Origin: Chaetoderma sp. LZ-2023a | Taxonomy: Eukaryota; Mollusca; Caudofoveata; Chaetodermatida; Chaetodermatidae | Assembly (NCBI GenBank): GCA_034401795.1 | Contig: CM067367.1 | Span: 55,430,384 to 55,494,383, forward strand | Length of the DNA stretch: 64,000 bases | Reading direction: 5' to 3' | Part shown: positions 1 through 11,726 of the stretch, in pieces | Layout: each line of letters begins with the position of its first letter | Numbering within the stretch: position 1 is the stretch's first letter | Made by a program: the position numbers and the translations under genes | Notes under the pieces: model-generated | What the model was told of the DNA's origin: nothing | The model's database searches: none | Seen by the model: only the letters and a program-made list of their open reading frames with translations

Positions 1-636
1 GCTCCATGTCTTTTCACACAGGAATATTTCATTTTAAAAATAATTTTTTCAAGTGAGGTATCTTAACAAATATGTATTACAGAGCCAGAATTTCTGATTA
101 TCAGTAAATTTGCAATAACAATACATCAAGACAATTAAATGACCACAAATAATTGAATAATCTAAAATTTATTAAGATCTATAAGCTCTTCTTTCTTTTA
201 CATTCTTTAATGTACTAACAAACATATTCAAATAATAATGTGTCAAACAGTGGTAATGGGGTCGGATGGGGGTGGTTGTGACAAGCAACCCAAATCCCAG
301 TGTGATGAGGGTTGTGCAATCTTCAAAGGGAATATTTAAAATCTCCATGTCATCATATGCCATCTTTTACATTTTTCTTCTAGGGCGAATATGTACCTTC
401 GGTTCACTTTAAGATTTAGGCACTCAAAACATGTCGGTGAAAAATCACATATTTACTTATGGCAATGTGGTCTGGGCGGGGCTGGTACACATCTGGCCAC
501 ATTTTCTATGCATATGCAATGGAAATTAATATGAAAGCATATTTCAGTACAATAGAAAAATGTAATTAATGTCACAAAAATTTGACCAACACATGAGGTT
601 GTATTATATAAATATAGATCCGAATTATAGACCTAC

Positions 637-799
637 CCAAATCCCAACATTCGACATATAACTGTGGCATCATTTCCATCCCATCTGTCATTACAAACGG
701 TACCCCAGGAACCTAGATAGTTGATTTCTACTCGACCTTCATAGATTGTCCTTCCATTGACCAAACGGATGTCAAATATCGGATCTGGTGTAGTAGGAG
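637..799 (-). CDS. SRCR alpha, exon A (unit U0)
   Basis: First half of a scavenger receptor cysteine-rich domain. The exon reads [20 protein letters not shown], then [16 protein letters not shown], and ends VICRMLGFG. It has the first two of six SRCR cysteines. An AG acceptor precedes 799 and a GTAGGT donor follows 637. It enters in phase 1 and leaves in phase 2 (163 nt), so an exon B must follow, which lies left of the window. GSW replaces the GTW of the other copies. Positions 1-636 match the alpha intron of U1 and U2 and hold no other recognisable gene. Confidence 0.88.
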
Positions 800-822
800 C
801 TGAAAAACATAATTCTGGGTAG

Positions 823-1849
823 TATGATGGCTAAAAAGGGCCATCGCATCGTCGCCTTGTAAAAAGGGAGATGCACGATGCGATCTTGCGATGCCTGATA
901 CGATGATCGATGTCTAACACGATGCACGATGTGATGGGCGATGTCAGACACAATGCTCTATGTGATGCACGATGCTCGATATGATACTCGATGTCTAACA
1001 TGATACACGATGTGGTGCGTGATATCTGATGTGATGCTCTATGCGATATCCTGATGGATGATGAGATTCACCTCACATTGCTCATCGTGTAGGCCATGCT
1101 ATGTATCGCATCGTCCTTCATGACATCGCATCGAGCATCGCCTCAGTCATCGAGCATCGCATTGAGCATCGTGTCAGACATTGCCCTATGCATCGTGCAT
1201 CGTGTTAAGCATCGAGCATCGCATTGAGCATCATGCCATACATCGCCCATCACATCATAGATCATGTTAGACATTGCCCATCGCATCGAGCATCATGTCA
1301 GATATCATAACATCGAATCAATCATCGCGTTAATATGATGGCTTAGAAGGTGATTGCATCATCGCCTTGTAGATTCTATGACCCTATGTATGATGCGATG
1401 TTGAGATGTCTGACACAATGCTCGATGCGATGCTCGATGTCTAACACAATGCACGATGCGATGGACGATGTCAGACACGATGCAAGATGCAATATCATGA
1501 TGGACGATGCGATGGATAATGCGACGCATCACATGGCTTATATGATGGGCAATCAGATGTGCATCGCATCTTCCATAATGATATCGCATCGTCCATCGCG
1601 ATATCGCCTTGAGCATTATGTAAGATATCACGCATCATATCATGCATCGTGTTAGACATCGATCATCGCATCGAGAATCGTGTCATACATCGCCCATCGC
1701 ATCGTTTATCGTGTTAATCATTGAGCATCACGTCGATCATTGTGTCAGGCATCACGACATGGCTTTTACCATCGCGTCAGGCAGCACATCACATTGTGTC
1801 ACGCTCTTTCTACAAGGCGATGAGGCGATGGCCCTTCTAATCCATCATA
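823..1849. mobile_element. Fold-back element with satellite-like core (U0 copy)
   Basis: The ends are inverted copies of each other: TATGATGG with a following GGCCATCGC and CGCCTTGTA on the left, and the reverse complement on the right. GGGTAG flanks both sides (817-822 and 1850-1855), as expected for a 6-bp target duplication. The interior is a degenerate GATGC/CATCG satellite that changes strand three times: GATG-type, CATC-type, an internal copy of the left end at 1334, GATG-type, CATC-type. No transposase frame is present; open frames across it are repeat-derived. Insertion predates the array duplication because U0-U3 all carry it at the same site. Confidence 0.7.
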
Positions 1850-2026
1850 GGGTAGTGTTAATATTGTAATACATATTAAGTTTACGGCTAGTTACATAGG
1901 TTAACTTTACACCAAATCGAAAGTATGTTGATACTTCTTAACATGTTACTTAGTAAATAATTCTCCTTAAATCATATCTTTCAGAAATAAGTGATCGTGT
2001 GAAGTACGTTTTACATTTTCACTTAC

Positions 2027-2059
2027 GTCCTGGTGTTGTTGCCACTGTGGGTGGTCGTG
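2027..2059 (-). CDS. Pro/Thr linker mini-exon alpha (U0)
   Basis: A 33-nt exon between a TTTAG acceptor and a GTAAG donor, phase 1 to phase 1. It encodes a linker reading roughly PRPPTVATTPG, which leads into [13 protein letters not shown] of SRCR alpha. Such Pro/Thr stretches between SRCR domains are usually O-glycosylated spacers. The mini-exon recurs at the same place in all units. This copy has GCA (Ala) where the others have CCA or ACA. The intron to exon A (800-2026) contains the fold-back element. Confidence 0.75.
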
Positions 2060-4893
2060 CTAAAATAAAACAGACATGGAAAATTAAACTAATAATCTAT
2101 CAGACCAAAGTTGTTCCAGTGAGTAAGACTATTTAAGTTTTAAAGACCGTGCGATAGGATGACACCTGTTACGAGTGCCTTGCGCGGCCCTCCGACAAAA
2201 ATATAAGTTATACCCTTGCATTCACCTCAGCAAGAGTATTGCATCGTGGGCCTCCATCTTAGGAACAACCTCAATACCAAAGGTTGAGGATGAGGATCAC
2301 CCTAATTATCGTCCTAAACTGGCAATGAAAAAGATGGGATGAAACGTATGTGAGTCTGAATGACATAGGGATGCGCACTGTATTACGTGTTGTAGACATG
2401 GCTAGAGGATTTTGACAGAAGTCGCCTGGGATGAATCTCTATTTTGTTAGTTATCTTTATCTGTAAGTTAGTAGGTGCCGCATTATTTTGGTGGGCCTTC
2501 TTGTGGAGCTAGACTGTACTGTTATGTTTTAGGCCCAACCACGGATGTTTATGCTGCAAATGGCTTATTCCTACCTATGACAAGCATACAAGACAAGACA
2601 GAAGCGTTGGATAAGCAATGTATCTATTTATGGCAGGCCGAATAAGATAATAGTGGACTATGGTGACCTTTCTGAAAGGCATGGAGTCCGATTAGCTCTC
2701 CCAGTCACCTAAGACTTAGTCAGCTATTGCGTCTTTTGCCGTCACCTAAAGTGCCGAGAATGAGCCCTTTAGACTCGCTCTCTCGTAATTAATTTTTAGC
2801 TACATTAGGGTTAAACCCAATTGCTCAAAGATTCACTGCCAGGGATGTGCTACAATAATTAATGTTTTTGCAGAGAAATCCTTCTTTTGGCTTAGGAGCT
2901 ATCCTATAAGGTACCAATGAAGGTACTGGGAAGATATATTAAACATTGCTGTTTTTATTCTAGCCATCGAGAAACCTCTGGCGATTTCAACGGTCATCTC
3001 TAACCAACCCAGTGAGGGAGTTATCAAGACAATTATAGGCCAAATGGCGGGAGTGCCGTAGAAAGACACAACTGCTTACAAAGAATTTGTAGCCCATTGA
3101 AGACTGGTGGCCAAGTATAGAAATGTGGTCCACTATGTAAAGGGCATGGAGCCGTGAAAGAGACTTTACAGTAACTGTGAACGTTCTATTGAGCAGCCGT
3201 CTCTTACTACTGATATATCCTATGCGAAATATCTGAACTTATATTACCTCTAGGGAGACGCTATTTTGCAGGTCTATTGAAAAAGGCACGGGAAACGGCC
3301 CTAGTATAAATATGTTGCCATTAAGAACAGTTAGTGCATGCGTTATTGTACGTCTGTAGTATACATTGAGTGAGTGCAATAATTTCTATAAACATTAAAA
3401 AGTAAACATAATGGGAAACGGTTTTAGCTAAAAATGTCTAGACATGGGAGTCGCCGTTACAACTTATACAGTAAAATGACAATGAGGTCTAACTGAACAG
3501 TTGTACCTACTTGTAATTGGTGCGAAAATAAATAAAAACTTTTAAGATCGCCTATTAGTCATTTGCGAGCACAATAAAATAAACAAAACGTCATGTACAC
3601 ATTTCTGTTAATGGCAGACCGAACAGTTCTAGCACCTATTATGCATCAGTGCAGTTGGAGATTGATGTACAAAGTTCTCAGTAGAAGCTAACACCTATTA
3701 GTCATCAGTGCTGTTCGAATTGAAGAAAGTCAATGAACGCCTTGGTCAATGGCGCTGCACAGGAGATGAGTTGATGAAACTTAAAAAACTGAAATGTTAA
3801 TTACTACGTGGTTCATATTTAAAGTCGGCTGATACAGAGTTAATTCCTGCTTCTAGAATTGTCTGAAGAGGTTTTGTTGCCGAAATGAAGCAGGAAGAGA
3901 GGAACACACGTTTGTTACTATTGGGTGTGTCCTATGGAATGTTAGTATACATATTACAAGAGGAATGGCGTCACAAGCTCAGGTGCAGCGTCGAATGCCA
4001 TGTTCTCAGTGAAATCAGCTTAGTACTGTATAACCCTATGTACTTAGTTTATTGGTGGTACTAGATGTGTGCTATTAATTTAATCACATTTCTATGTGGC
4101 TTGAACAAGTTGGTGAGATATCGTCAAATGGCCTGGAAACGGTCCACTGATTTAATTTAGGATGATAATGTTCGAAAACAGCACAGTTAATATTCCCACT
4201 CGTTAGTTCGTGGAGTGTGGCATGGCAGCCATTTTGAGTTGGCTGGGAACGGTTGATTTCGTTTGGTTTATAGGCCCTTATACAACGGTCTTTACAAAAA
4301 CTGCATTGGCGTCGTTATGATGGAGTAGGCCTCCAATCACTGCGTCAGACGACTATTGAAGCATATCATTAGTCACTTTCTAGCATACACAGTGTTGTGG
4401 TAATGAATAACCGCATCGGACTACCTCGCCATCCGACTGAGAAATTTAACTTGTTGGTTTGGTTGACATCTATTGAGTCGCCGATTCCAGCTCTGATTCA
4501 CGCCATTCTAGGCAGGTTTTATATCAATCTATTATTGGTAACTTCCCCAGCTTTTACACTGGTACCCATTTATACCTCTGGCTGGAGAGAGCCAACGATG
4601 GGTGAAGGCGATTGCCTATATTCCCAGCTATTGTCAGTTGGCCGAACACAGATGCGATCCCTGGGTCTCTGCTTTCACAGCCATGCTCATTAGTGCCCGA
4701 GCCATTGCCTCCACAGTGATTGAAGAATTGTAGCCGAGCAAGTCCCTTTATACCATCGTGTGGCCAATCAGGGTTATTTTATGACATTTTTCAGCCAATA
4801 ATAGAACTACCACGCTAGGTGGATATCAGGAAGCAAGAAGCACATGGCGATGACGCGCGAGCATGCGATATACAGGGCAAACACTAGTGTGGG

Positions 4894-4936
<43 letters not shown>

Positions 4937-5001
4937 ATGCGTGCGTTCGTTCGTGCGTGCGCTCGTGCGTGCGTTCGTGCGTGCGCTCGTGCGTTAGTTC
5001 G

Positions 5002-5033
<32 letters not shown>

Positions 5034-5434
5034 TGTGTGTGTGTGCTAATTACAATGGGATTTATTTAAGGATATCTCAGCCAATACCTAACCGATTTTA
5101 ATTCTGTTAAAAGATTCGTGATTCTGGACGAATACTGGTCATGATCCTGCCAAGGTTGAACGAAATCGGTATGGTATTAACATTAAAAGCAGCCATTCCC
5201 CGCACTGCTTACAGGCCTACGACATGCATATGGAATGCGCGCCTTCACGCATTCAGTCATTTTATACTCGTAGATTCCCCCAGGGCTATACGCATTGGTT
5301 TATAGGACCATACTTGGGAGAGTGAGTTTTGAGCAAATCGGGGCAAGATGTTCTTAGCCAGATGCTGAGCGATCCACGCTAGATTATCATAAAAGTGAGG
5401 AAGAGTTATTGGATCATTGAACAAGAATGAATTT
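2060..5434. other. Inter-unit spacer U0/U1
   Basis: About 3.4 kb conserved between units. I recognise no coding exon, RNA or transposon in it. It should hold the 3' end of the U1 gene and the promoter and first exon of the U0 gene if each unit is a separate gene, but I could not identify a signal-peptide exon with a phase-1 donor. A TGCG-rich microsatellite lies at 4890-5045. Positions near 4215-4235 are the empty site of the gypsy insertion seen in the U2/U3 spacer. Open frames here, such as 4397-4693 on the plus strand, look like nothing known. Confidence 0.6.
4890..5045. repeat. (TGCG)n microsatellite
   Basis: Tetranucleotide tract with TTCG and CTCG interruptions, ending in a short GT run. 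Much shorter TGCG/TGTG remnants sit at the equivalent place near 33,637 and 44,855, so the tract length is unstable between units. Confidence 0.9.
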
Positions 5435-5538
5435 TCAATTCATGATAGAATTTTTGTAGACAGGCGCATGGGGTGTGGGTAGACATGAATATGAGATTCC
5501 AACTACAAATATAATACAGCAGCACAGCGTACATAAGA
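5435..5538 (-). CDS. Candidate last exon: hydrophobic segment and short tail (U1)
   Basis: After SRCR gamma exon B, the sequence TTACTCTTCCAG is a good acceptor. The following 104 nt continue the phase-1 frame and end in TGA. The product is a hydrophobic, cysteine-rich stretch (CTLCCCIIFVVGISYSCL) followed by a 14-residue tail PTPHAPVYKNSIMN. It would anchor the receptor in the membrane with its N-terminus outside. The U3 copy differs at five bases, four of them silent and one Val to Phe, as expected of a coding exon. Oddities: there is no stalk between the last SRCR cysteine and the hydrophobic segment, and I saw no AATAAA close by. It could instead be an intronic reading frame. Confidence 0.5.
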
Positions 5539-5760
5539 CTGGAAGAGTAATATAGTATGATGTCCAACTAGATTTCAGTGGATGATTAATGGACATATGT
5601 GGGTTAGGTATTTTGAGTGTCTGTGTGCTTTTCCTACTGTATACCATTCTTATTTTACAATATAGAAATATAGTGGAATATGGTGCTGCTTTCTCATTAG
5701 AAGGATGTTTGTCTCAGTTAACACAAGGACGCACTACTATCATATACATTGAATACTTAC

Positions 5761-5927
5761 GAACACATTCTACACCTGCATCCTGACCATGATTACAGTT
5801 ATGCTGTCCCCAGCCATTGTGGGAGCAGTTGTTTACTGTCACTTCAAATCCAAAACACCTTACTTCATCAAGCCATATCTGACCCGAACCACGTCCAAAA
5901 AATGCACCCCTTCTCGCAGTTCCACCA
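5761..5927 (-). CDS. SRCR gamma, exon B (U1)
   Basis: Second half of SRCR gamma. It reads [43 protein letters not shown] and DAGVEC, giving cysteines three to six. It is 167 nt, phase 2 in and phase 1 out, with a TTAG acceptor and a GTAAGT donor. Exit phase 1 suits both the hydrophobic exon at 5435 and the next unit's alpha mini-exon. The ligand is unknown. Confidence 0.9.
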
Positions 5928-6084
5928 CTAAGCAATAAGAAAACGATAGGAAAATGTACACCAGGCTGTACAATGCCTTAATACGTACACCATAATAATT
6001 AGTTCTTTACATCTGAATTGCATATGTTATTATGATATCATTAGTTAGAACACCTTTCTATAATTATGCAATTGTTATTCTTAC

Positions 6085-6247
6085 CCATATCCCAGCATTG
6101 TACATATAACTGCAGCATCATTTCCATCCCATCTGTCATCACAAACTGTACCCCAGGTACCACGATAGTTGATTTCTACTCGACCTTCATACATTGTCAC
6201 TCCATTCACCAAACGGATGTCAAATATATCACTTGGTGTGGTAGGAG
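6085..6247 (-). CDS. SRCR gamma, exon A (U1)
   Basis: First half of SRCR gamma, beginning with linker residues PTTPSD, then [34 protein letters not shown] and [10 protein letters not shown]. Compared with the U3 copy it has VTMYE for GTIYE. It is 163 nt, phase 1 to phase 2. Intron 5928-6084 to exon B is only 157 bp, the shortest between the two SRCR halves. Confidence 0.9.
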
Positions 6248-6274
6248 CTGAAATTTATTTTAATCCATTAGAGA

Positions 6275-6398
<124 letters not shown>

Positions 6399-6715
6399 GA
6401 TAATTCAGAAGTAATGTGTTATTTATATCCTTAATCATTCAATAATACCTGAACAGAAACGCTAGATGCACTATGATCTGTTTAGCTAACAACCCTTTTC
6501 CTGTAAGTCTTTCTATGCATTGGATGTTGTCTGATTACATACTAATTTCCAGAAATATTAGAAAACCTTTGCAAAGATAGTTACATAGGTTATGGTTACA
6601 ACAAATTAGAATTGCAATAATCCTTCTTATGATGCTTTCTTGTAATTAATGCCCTTAATTCTTATCATTCAGAAATCCGTGATCAATGCAGGTTGAGTAC
6701 AACATAAATACTTAC

Positions 6716-6748
6716 GCTCTGGTGTTGTGGGCGTTGTTGGTGCTGGTG
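6716..6748 (-). CDS. Pro/Thr linker mini-exon gamma (U1)
   Basis: A 33-nt phase 1-1 exon with a TTTAG acceptor and GTAAG donor, encoding about PAPTTPTTPE. It joins SRCR beta to SRCR gamma. The introns on either side hold no other recognisable gene. Confidence 0.78.
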
Positions 6749-7620
6749 CTAAAATAAAACAGATATGATAAATTTAAGCAATAATGCATCAGAAAACTGC
6801 AAACAATCATATAACATACATGCACATACACATGCATGCACACCCACACACATGGAAACCCGACAATATAACACACACATGCATCCAAGTACATGCACTT
6901 GAGTCTATAATCATGGCTATGATCATAACCAAGAGTGCCATGGCAATATATGTTTATATATTGTCATATATACACTGTCATATGTTTAATTGTTACAAAT
7001 TATCAATTGACATTTAATTGGGATTCTCCCATGAAGTAATGCATCTGTAATGGAACTGGGATAACAGACTCTACACTTACTTTGGCCATTTCTCCAAAGG
7101 TTTATGTAGGTATACTGCTGCCGTGTGTATTATTTTTCTAGTTATCACTACTATTCTAATTGTCTTATCATATATTACATGACTATTAACATTGCACTGA
7201 TTGGCTGCATGAAATGCTATTATACTTGTACTATTTATGAAAGCTTGATTATTTTCCACACTCATGAATATGACTAAGCAATTGTATGTGTGATTCATAA
7301 CAGAATGTGAATGCTTAATCTACTGATGATATTTGATAATGAGAATATTGCATGAGACATTGAAGGACAACCAATGGCCAGTTATTCCTTGAATGTGTGT
7401 TTTCTAATGCTAGAGTTTACAATTTTCATCTTAGAGTGTTGGAATGTGGTGAGACTAGGCTCATTGTGCTACGCATTATTAACGCTTCAGATAATTGTCT
7501 TACGGTCCATTGTAATGTTGTAATAAGATCGAATGATTTACTCTCACTACTGACATCATTAAAATAGTGTTTGTAAGAGTTAGTACATGGATGAACTGAT
7601 CATATACATTGAATACTTAC

Positions 7621-7787
7621 GAAGACATTCTACTCCTGCATCTTGATTATGAATACAGTTATGCTGTCCCCAGCCATTGTGAGCACAGTTAGTTACTGTA
7701 ACCTCAAATCCAAGACACCTTACTTCATCAAGCCAAATGGGACCAGTACCAGCTCTAAAGGAACCACCCATTCTCGCAGTTCCACCA
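7621..7787 (-). CDS. SRCR beta, exon B (U1)
   Basis: Second half of SRCR beta: [43 protein letters not shown] and DAGVEC, with cysteines three to six. 167 nt, phase 2 to 1, TTAG acceptor and GTAAGT donor. The 870-bp intron down to the gamma mini-exon contains only AT-rich sequence conserved in U2 and U3. Confidence 0.92.
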
Positions 7788-8126
7788 CTAAGCAATAAAA
7801 AACCCAAAGTATGATTAAGTTCTTCAAGTTGTGAAACATCTACCTAAATAGATCATAGCATTTATATCCTTATATGTACATGGCATTTCATGTGATGTCA
7901 ACATTAGTCGGCATGCCCATGTGTCCAACATTTAGATTTTGTATTCTAAGCTTCTCTGCAAATAATTACATGCAGACGTCTTTTGTCACATATTTAACAC
8001 AATCATTGCTCTATAATTATAACACATATTGAAATATTAGAAATATTTACACTCATTCCTTTATGTCTGTTAGTTGAAACGATTGTAATTACATCACATC
8101 TATAATTATACAGCTTATATACATAC

Positions 8127-8289
8127 GCATATCCCAGCATTGTACATATAACTGTAGCATCATTTCCATCCCATCTGTCATCACAAACTGTACCCCAGGT
8201 ACCACGGTAGTTGATTTCTACTCGACCTTCATAGATTGTTCTTCCATCTACCAAACGGATGTCAAATATTGGATCTGTCGTAATTGTAC
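8127..8289 (-). CDS. SRCR beta, exon A (U1)
   Basis: First half of SRCR beta. Linker residues STITTDP are followed by [34 protein letters not shown] and [10 protein letters not shown]. 163 nt, phase 1 to 2, with an AG acceptor before 8289 and a GTATGT donor after 8127. The start reads LVDG where alpha and gamma read LVNG, which separates the three domain types. Confidence 0.92.
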
Positions 8290-8716
8290 CTGAATGACAA
8301 CATCCGTGGACATCTTAGTGTCACAATACACATTAACTGATCAATATTGGCTTTACTGTATACTCAGTCATGGGACAAGGTATAGTCTGATAATACGAGA
8401 TAAATAGTTGTTTACATCAAATCAATTTTCAGTAATAAAACTGTACACTAGTCTCCATATCACGAGTCTACAAAATGATATGGTTCCATTGATCGTTTGG
8501 CCTACTTTGACTGTTGTCTTATTTACAACTATATTACAGTAAAGATGTGCCGAAATATGATAAATCTATATTAAAGATAGTTACATAATTTACCTTTACA
8601 GTAAATCACATGCATAATAATACTTTTTCTCATGTTTAATATTAATTAATATGTGTTAATAGTCATCCTACCGAATTCAGTTATAAATGGCAATGGAGGA
8701 CAATATAAATACTTAC

Positions 8717-8749
8717 TCTCTGGTGTTGTCGGCTCTGTGGGTGGTGGCA
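8717..8749 (-). CDS. Pro/Thr linker mini-exon beta (U1)
   Basis: A 33-nt phase 1-1 exon encoding about PPPTEPTTPE, between a TTTAG acceptor and a GTAAG donor. It links SRCR alpha to SRCR beta. All three beta mini-exons in the window are identical. Confidence 0.8.
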
Positions 8750-8884
8750 CTAAAATAAGATATATATAATATTAAAGCAACCATATAGCCACCTGCTGAT
8801 AATTAATTTACACACACTCACGCATACATGTACCCACTCAGGCATCCATGTTTACATGCACATAATGACAAACTCACGCATTAC

Positions 8885-8889
8885 ACGCA

Positions 8890-8942
<53 letters not shown>
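8885..8942. repeat. (CGCA)n(CA)n compound microsatellite
   Basis: ACGC units pass into a pure AC run inside the intron between SRCR alpha exon B and mini-exon beta. The U2 copy (16,066-16,155) is longer and the U3 copy has expanded to 629 bp of pure CA. Confidence 0.95.
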
Positions 8943-8945
<3 letters not shown>

Positions 8946-9355
8946 TGTGCACATGTATGCAGGCAAACATACACATGCACACACATGCACGTACACATAT
9001 ACGCACACCTGCATGCACACAATCATCAAATACATGCATGAACACACTCATGAGTGTACACACGCATGCACAAGCCCACACACAGTTAGGCATGCACACA
9101 GACACAGACACAACAAAAGAATATCCATTATTCAATATCCATTGTCTAACATATGAGTATATTTATGTATGTATAGATACTAATTGCGTTCCGAGTTATA
9201 TAGCCTGTATCAGACAGAAACGTGACTTACTGAAGTGTGAGATTAAACCTATTACAGTGTGTATTCCATGTATTACTACATGGCCGTGGTTTATTTTACC
9301 ATTATGATGTCATCATTGCATCATGAGACTATTGCCATTAACCGTGTTCACTTAC

Positions 9356-9513
9356 CTTCACACCGCACTCCAGCATCATTATTGTGATTGCAGTTATGGA
9401 CTCCCCATCCATTATGAGTGCACAATCTTATACTTGATTCAGATCCAGCACAATTTACTTCATCCAGCCAAATAGGGCCAACTCCAGCTCCATAAAAGCC
9501 ACTGACTCCTGGA
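9356..9513 (-). CDS. SRCR alpha, exon B (U1)
   Basis: Second half of SRCR alpha: [40 protein letters not shown] and DAGVRC. 158 nt, phase 2 to 1, TTTAG acceptor and GTAAGT donor. It is clearly different from the beta and gamma B exons, so the three domains diverged before the unit was duplicated. The adjoining intron lacks the 153-bp insert present in U2 and U3. Confidence 0.92.
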
Positions 9514-10532
9514 CTAAATAATATTTGGAATAATAAGTGTTAGCAAAATCTGGATGCATCATGAATTTGCAACAAGCGAAATTTAGTTTGAATAACAGCC
9601 ATAAATACTTGAAGATGGATGAAGTATATACTCCTGTTGTGAGAGACGATGTTTTCAGAAAATTATTATGTGCAATTATCAATACTTGCCTATGACAATT
9701 GATTCCTATATATATGCTATAAATGATAAATTGTTTTATGTAGGTAACTAATTTCTTTGATTTGGTCGACATAATTTTTCCAGTTTGCTCCTTCCATAAA
9801 CTTTCCTCTTATATTTTGGTGTGATCTTGGGTGCAGAACATGTGGTGCTAGTATTTCGGATGTGGATGGCAAACTACTAGACATATTTAATATTTTGCTC
9901 CATGTCTTTTCACACAGGAATATTTTATTTTAAAAAGAATTTTTTCAAGTGAGGTATCTTAACAAATATGTATTACAGAGCCAGAATTTCTGATTATCAA
10001 TTAGTTTGCAATAACAATACATCAAGACAATTAAATGACCACAAATAATTGAATAATCTAAAATTTATTAAGATCTATAAGCTCTTCTTTCTTTTACATT
10101 CTTTAATGTACTAACAAACATATTCATATAATAATGTATCAACCAGTGGCAATGGGGTCGGATGGGGGTGGTTGTGACAAGCAACTCAAATCCCAGTGTG
10201 ATGAGGGTTGTGCAATCTTCAAAGGGAATATTTAAAATCTCCATGTCATCATATGCCATCTTTTACATTTTTCTTCTAGGGCGAATATGTACCTTCGGTT
10301 CAGTTTAAGATTTAGGCACTCAAAACATGTCGGTGAAAAATCACATATTTACTTATGGCAATGTGGTCTGGGCGGGGGTGGGACACATCTGGCCACATTT
10401 TCATTACATATGCAATGGAAATTAATATGAAATCATATTTCAATGCAATAGAAAAATGTAATTAATGTCACAAAAATTTGACCAACACATGAGATTGTAT
10501 TATATAAATATAGATCCGAATTATAGACCTAC

Positions 10533-10695
10533 CCAAATCCCAACATTCGACATATAACTGTGGCATCATTTCCATCCCATCTGTCATTACAAACGGTACC
10601 CCAGGTACCTAGATAGTTGATTTCTACTCGACCTTCATAGATTGTCCTTCCATTGACCAAACGGATGTCAAATATCGGATCTGGTGTAGTAGGAG
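10533..10695 (-). CDS. SRCR alpha, exon A (U1)
   Basis: First half of SRCR alpha, with linker PTTPDP, then [34 protein letters not shown] and [13 protein letters not shown], not VCDD, marks alpha copies. 163 nt, phase 1 to 2, GTAGGT donor. The fold-back element begins 23 bp upstream of the acceptor in transcript orientation. Confidence 0.92.
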
Positions 10696-10718
10696 CTGAA
10701 AAACATAATTCTGGGTAG

Positions 10719-11726
10719 TATGATGGCAAAGAAGGGACATCGCATCGTCGCCTTGTAAAAAGGGAGATGCACGATGCGATGTTGCGATGCCTGACACGAT
10801 GATCGATGTCTAACACGATGCACGATGTGATGGGCGATGTCAGACACAATGCTCGATGTGATGCACGGTGCTCGATATGATACTCTATGTCTAACATGAT
10901 ACACGATGTGGTGCGCGATATCTGATGTGATGCTCTATGCGATATCCTGATGGATGATGAGATTCACATCACATTGCTCATCGTGTAGGCCATGCGATGT
11001 ATCGCATCGTCCATCATGACATCGCATCGAGCATCGCGTTAGTCATCGAGCATCGCATTGAGCATCGTGTCTAACATTTCCATTTGCATCGTGCATCATG
11101 TTAAGCATCGAGCATCGCATTGAGCATCATGCCAGACATCGCGCATCACATGATAGATCATGTTAGACATTGCCCATCGCATCGAGTATCATGTCAGATA
11201 TCATAACATCGAATCAATCATCGCGTTAATATGATGGCTTAGAAGGTGATTGCATCATCGCCTTGTAGATTCTATGACCCTATGTATGATGCGATGTTGC
11301 GATGTCTGACACAATGCTCGATGCGATGCTCGATGTCTAACACAATGCACGATTGCGATGGACGATGTCAGACACGATGCACGATGCAATATCATGATGG
11401 ACGATGCGATGGATAATGCGACGCATCACATGGCTTATATGATGGGCAATCAGATGTGCATCGCATCTTCCATCACGATATCGCATCGAGCATTATGTAA
11501 GATATCATGCATCATATCATGCTTCGTGTTAGACATCGATCATCGCATCGAGAATCGTGTCATACATCGCCCATCGCATCGTGCATCGTGTTAATCATTG
11601 AGCATCACGTCGATCATTGTGTCAAGCATCACGACATCGCTTTGACCATCGCGTCAGGCAGCACATCACATTGTGTCACACTCTTTCTACAAGGCGATGA
11701 GGCGATGGCCCTTCTAATCCATCATA
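10719..11726. mobile_element. Fold-back element with satellite-like core (U1 copy)
   Basis: Same element as at 823-1849, with TATGATGG and CCATCATA ends and GGGTAG on both flanks (10713-10718 and 11727-11732). The core again alternates GATG-type and CATC-type runs, with an internal end-like copy near 11,229. Confidence 0.72.

Noticed and set aside
172-363. 63-codon minus-strand frame repeated at 10,068 and 17,434
   Set aside because: It recurs because the unit is duplicated. It lies in the alpha intron without matching splice sites, and its copies show no clear coding bias.
1350-1869. His/Arg/Met-rich frames over the GATG/CATC repeats
   Set aside because: Repeat shadows on both strands of the fold-back element.
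4397-4693. 98-codon plus-strand frame in the spacer (relative at 44,392)
   Set aside because: No recognisable domain, and the frame is not kept equally in the other spacer copies.
9455-9772. 105-156 codon minus-strand frames overlapping SRCR alpha exon B
   Set aside because: They run through the exon in the wrong frame. Only the 153-bp insert within the longer copies was kept as a separate observation.
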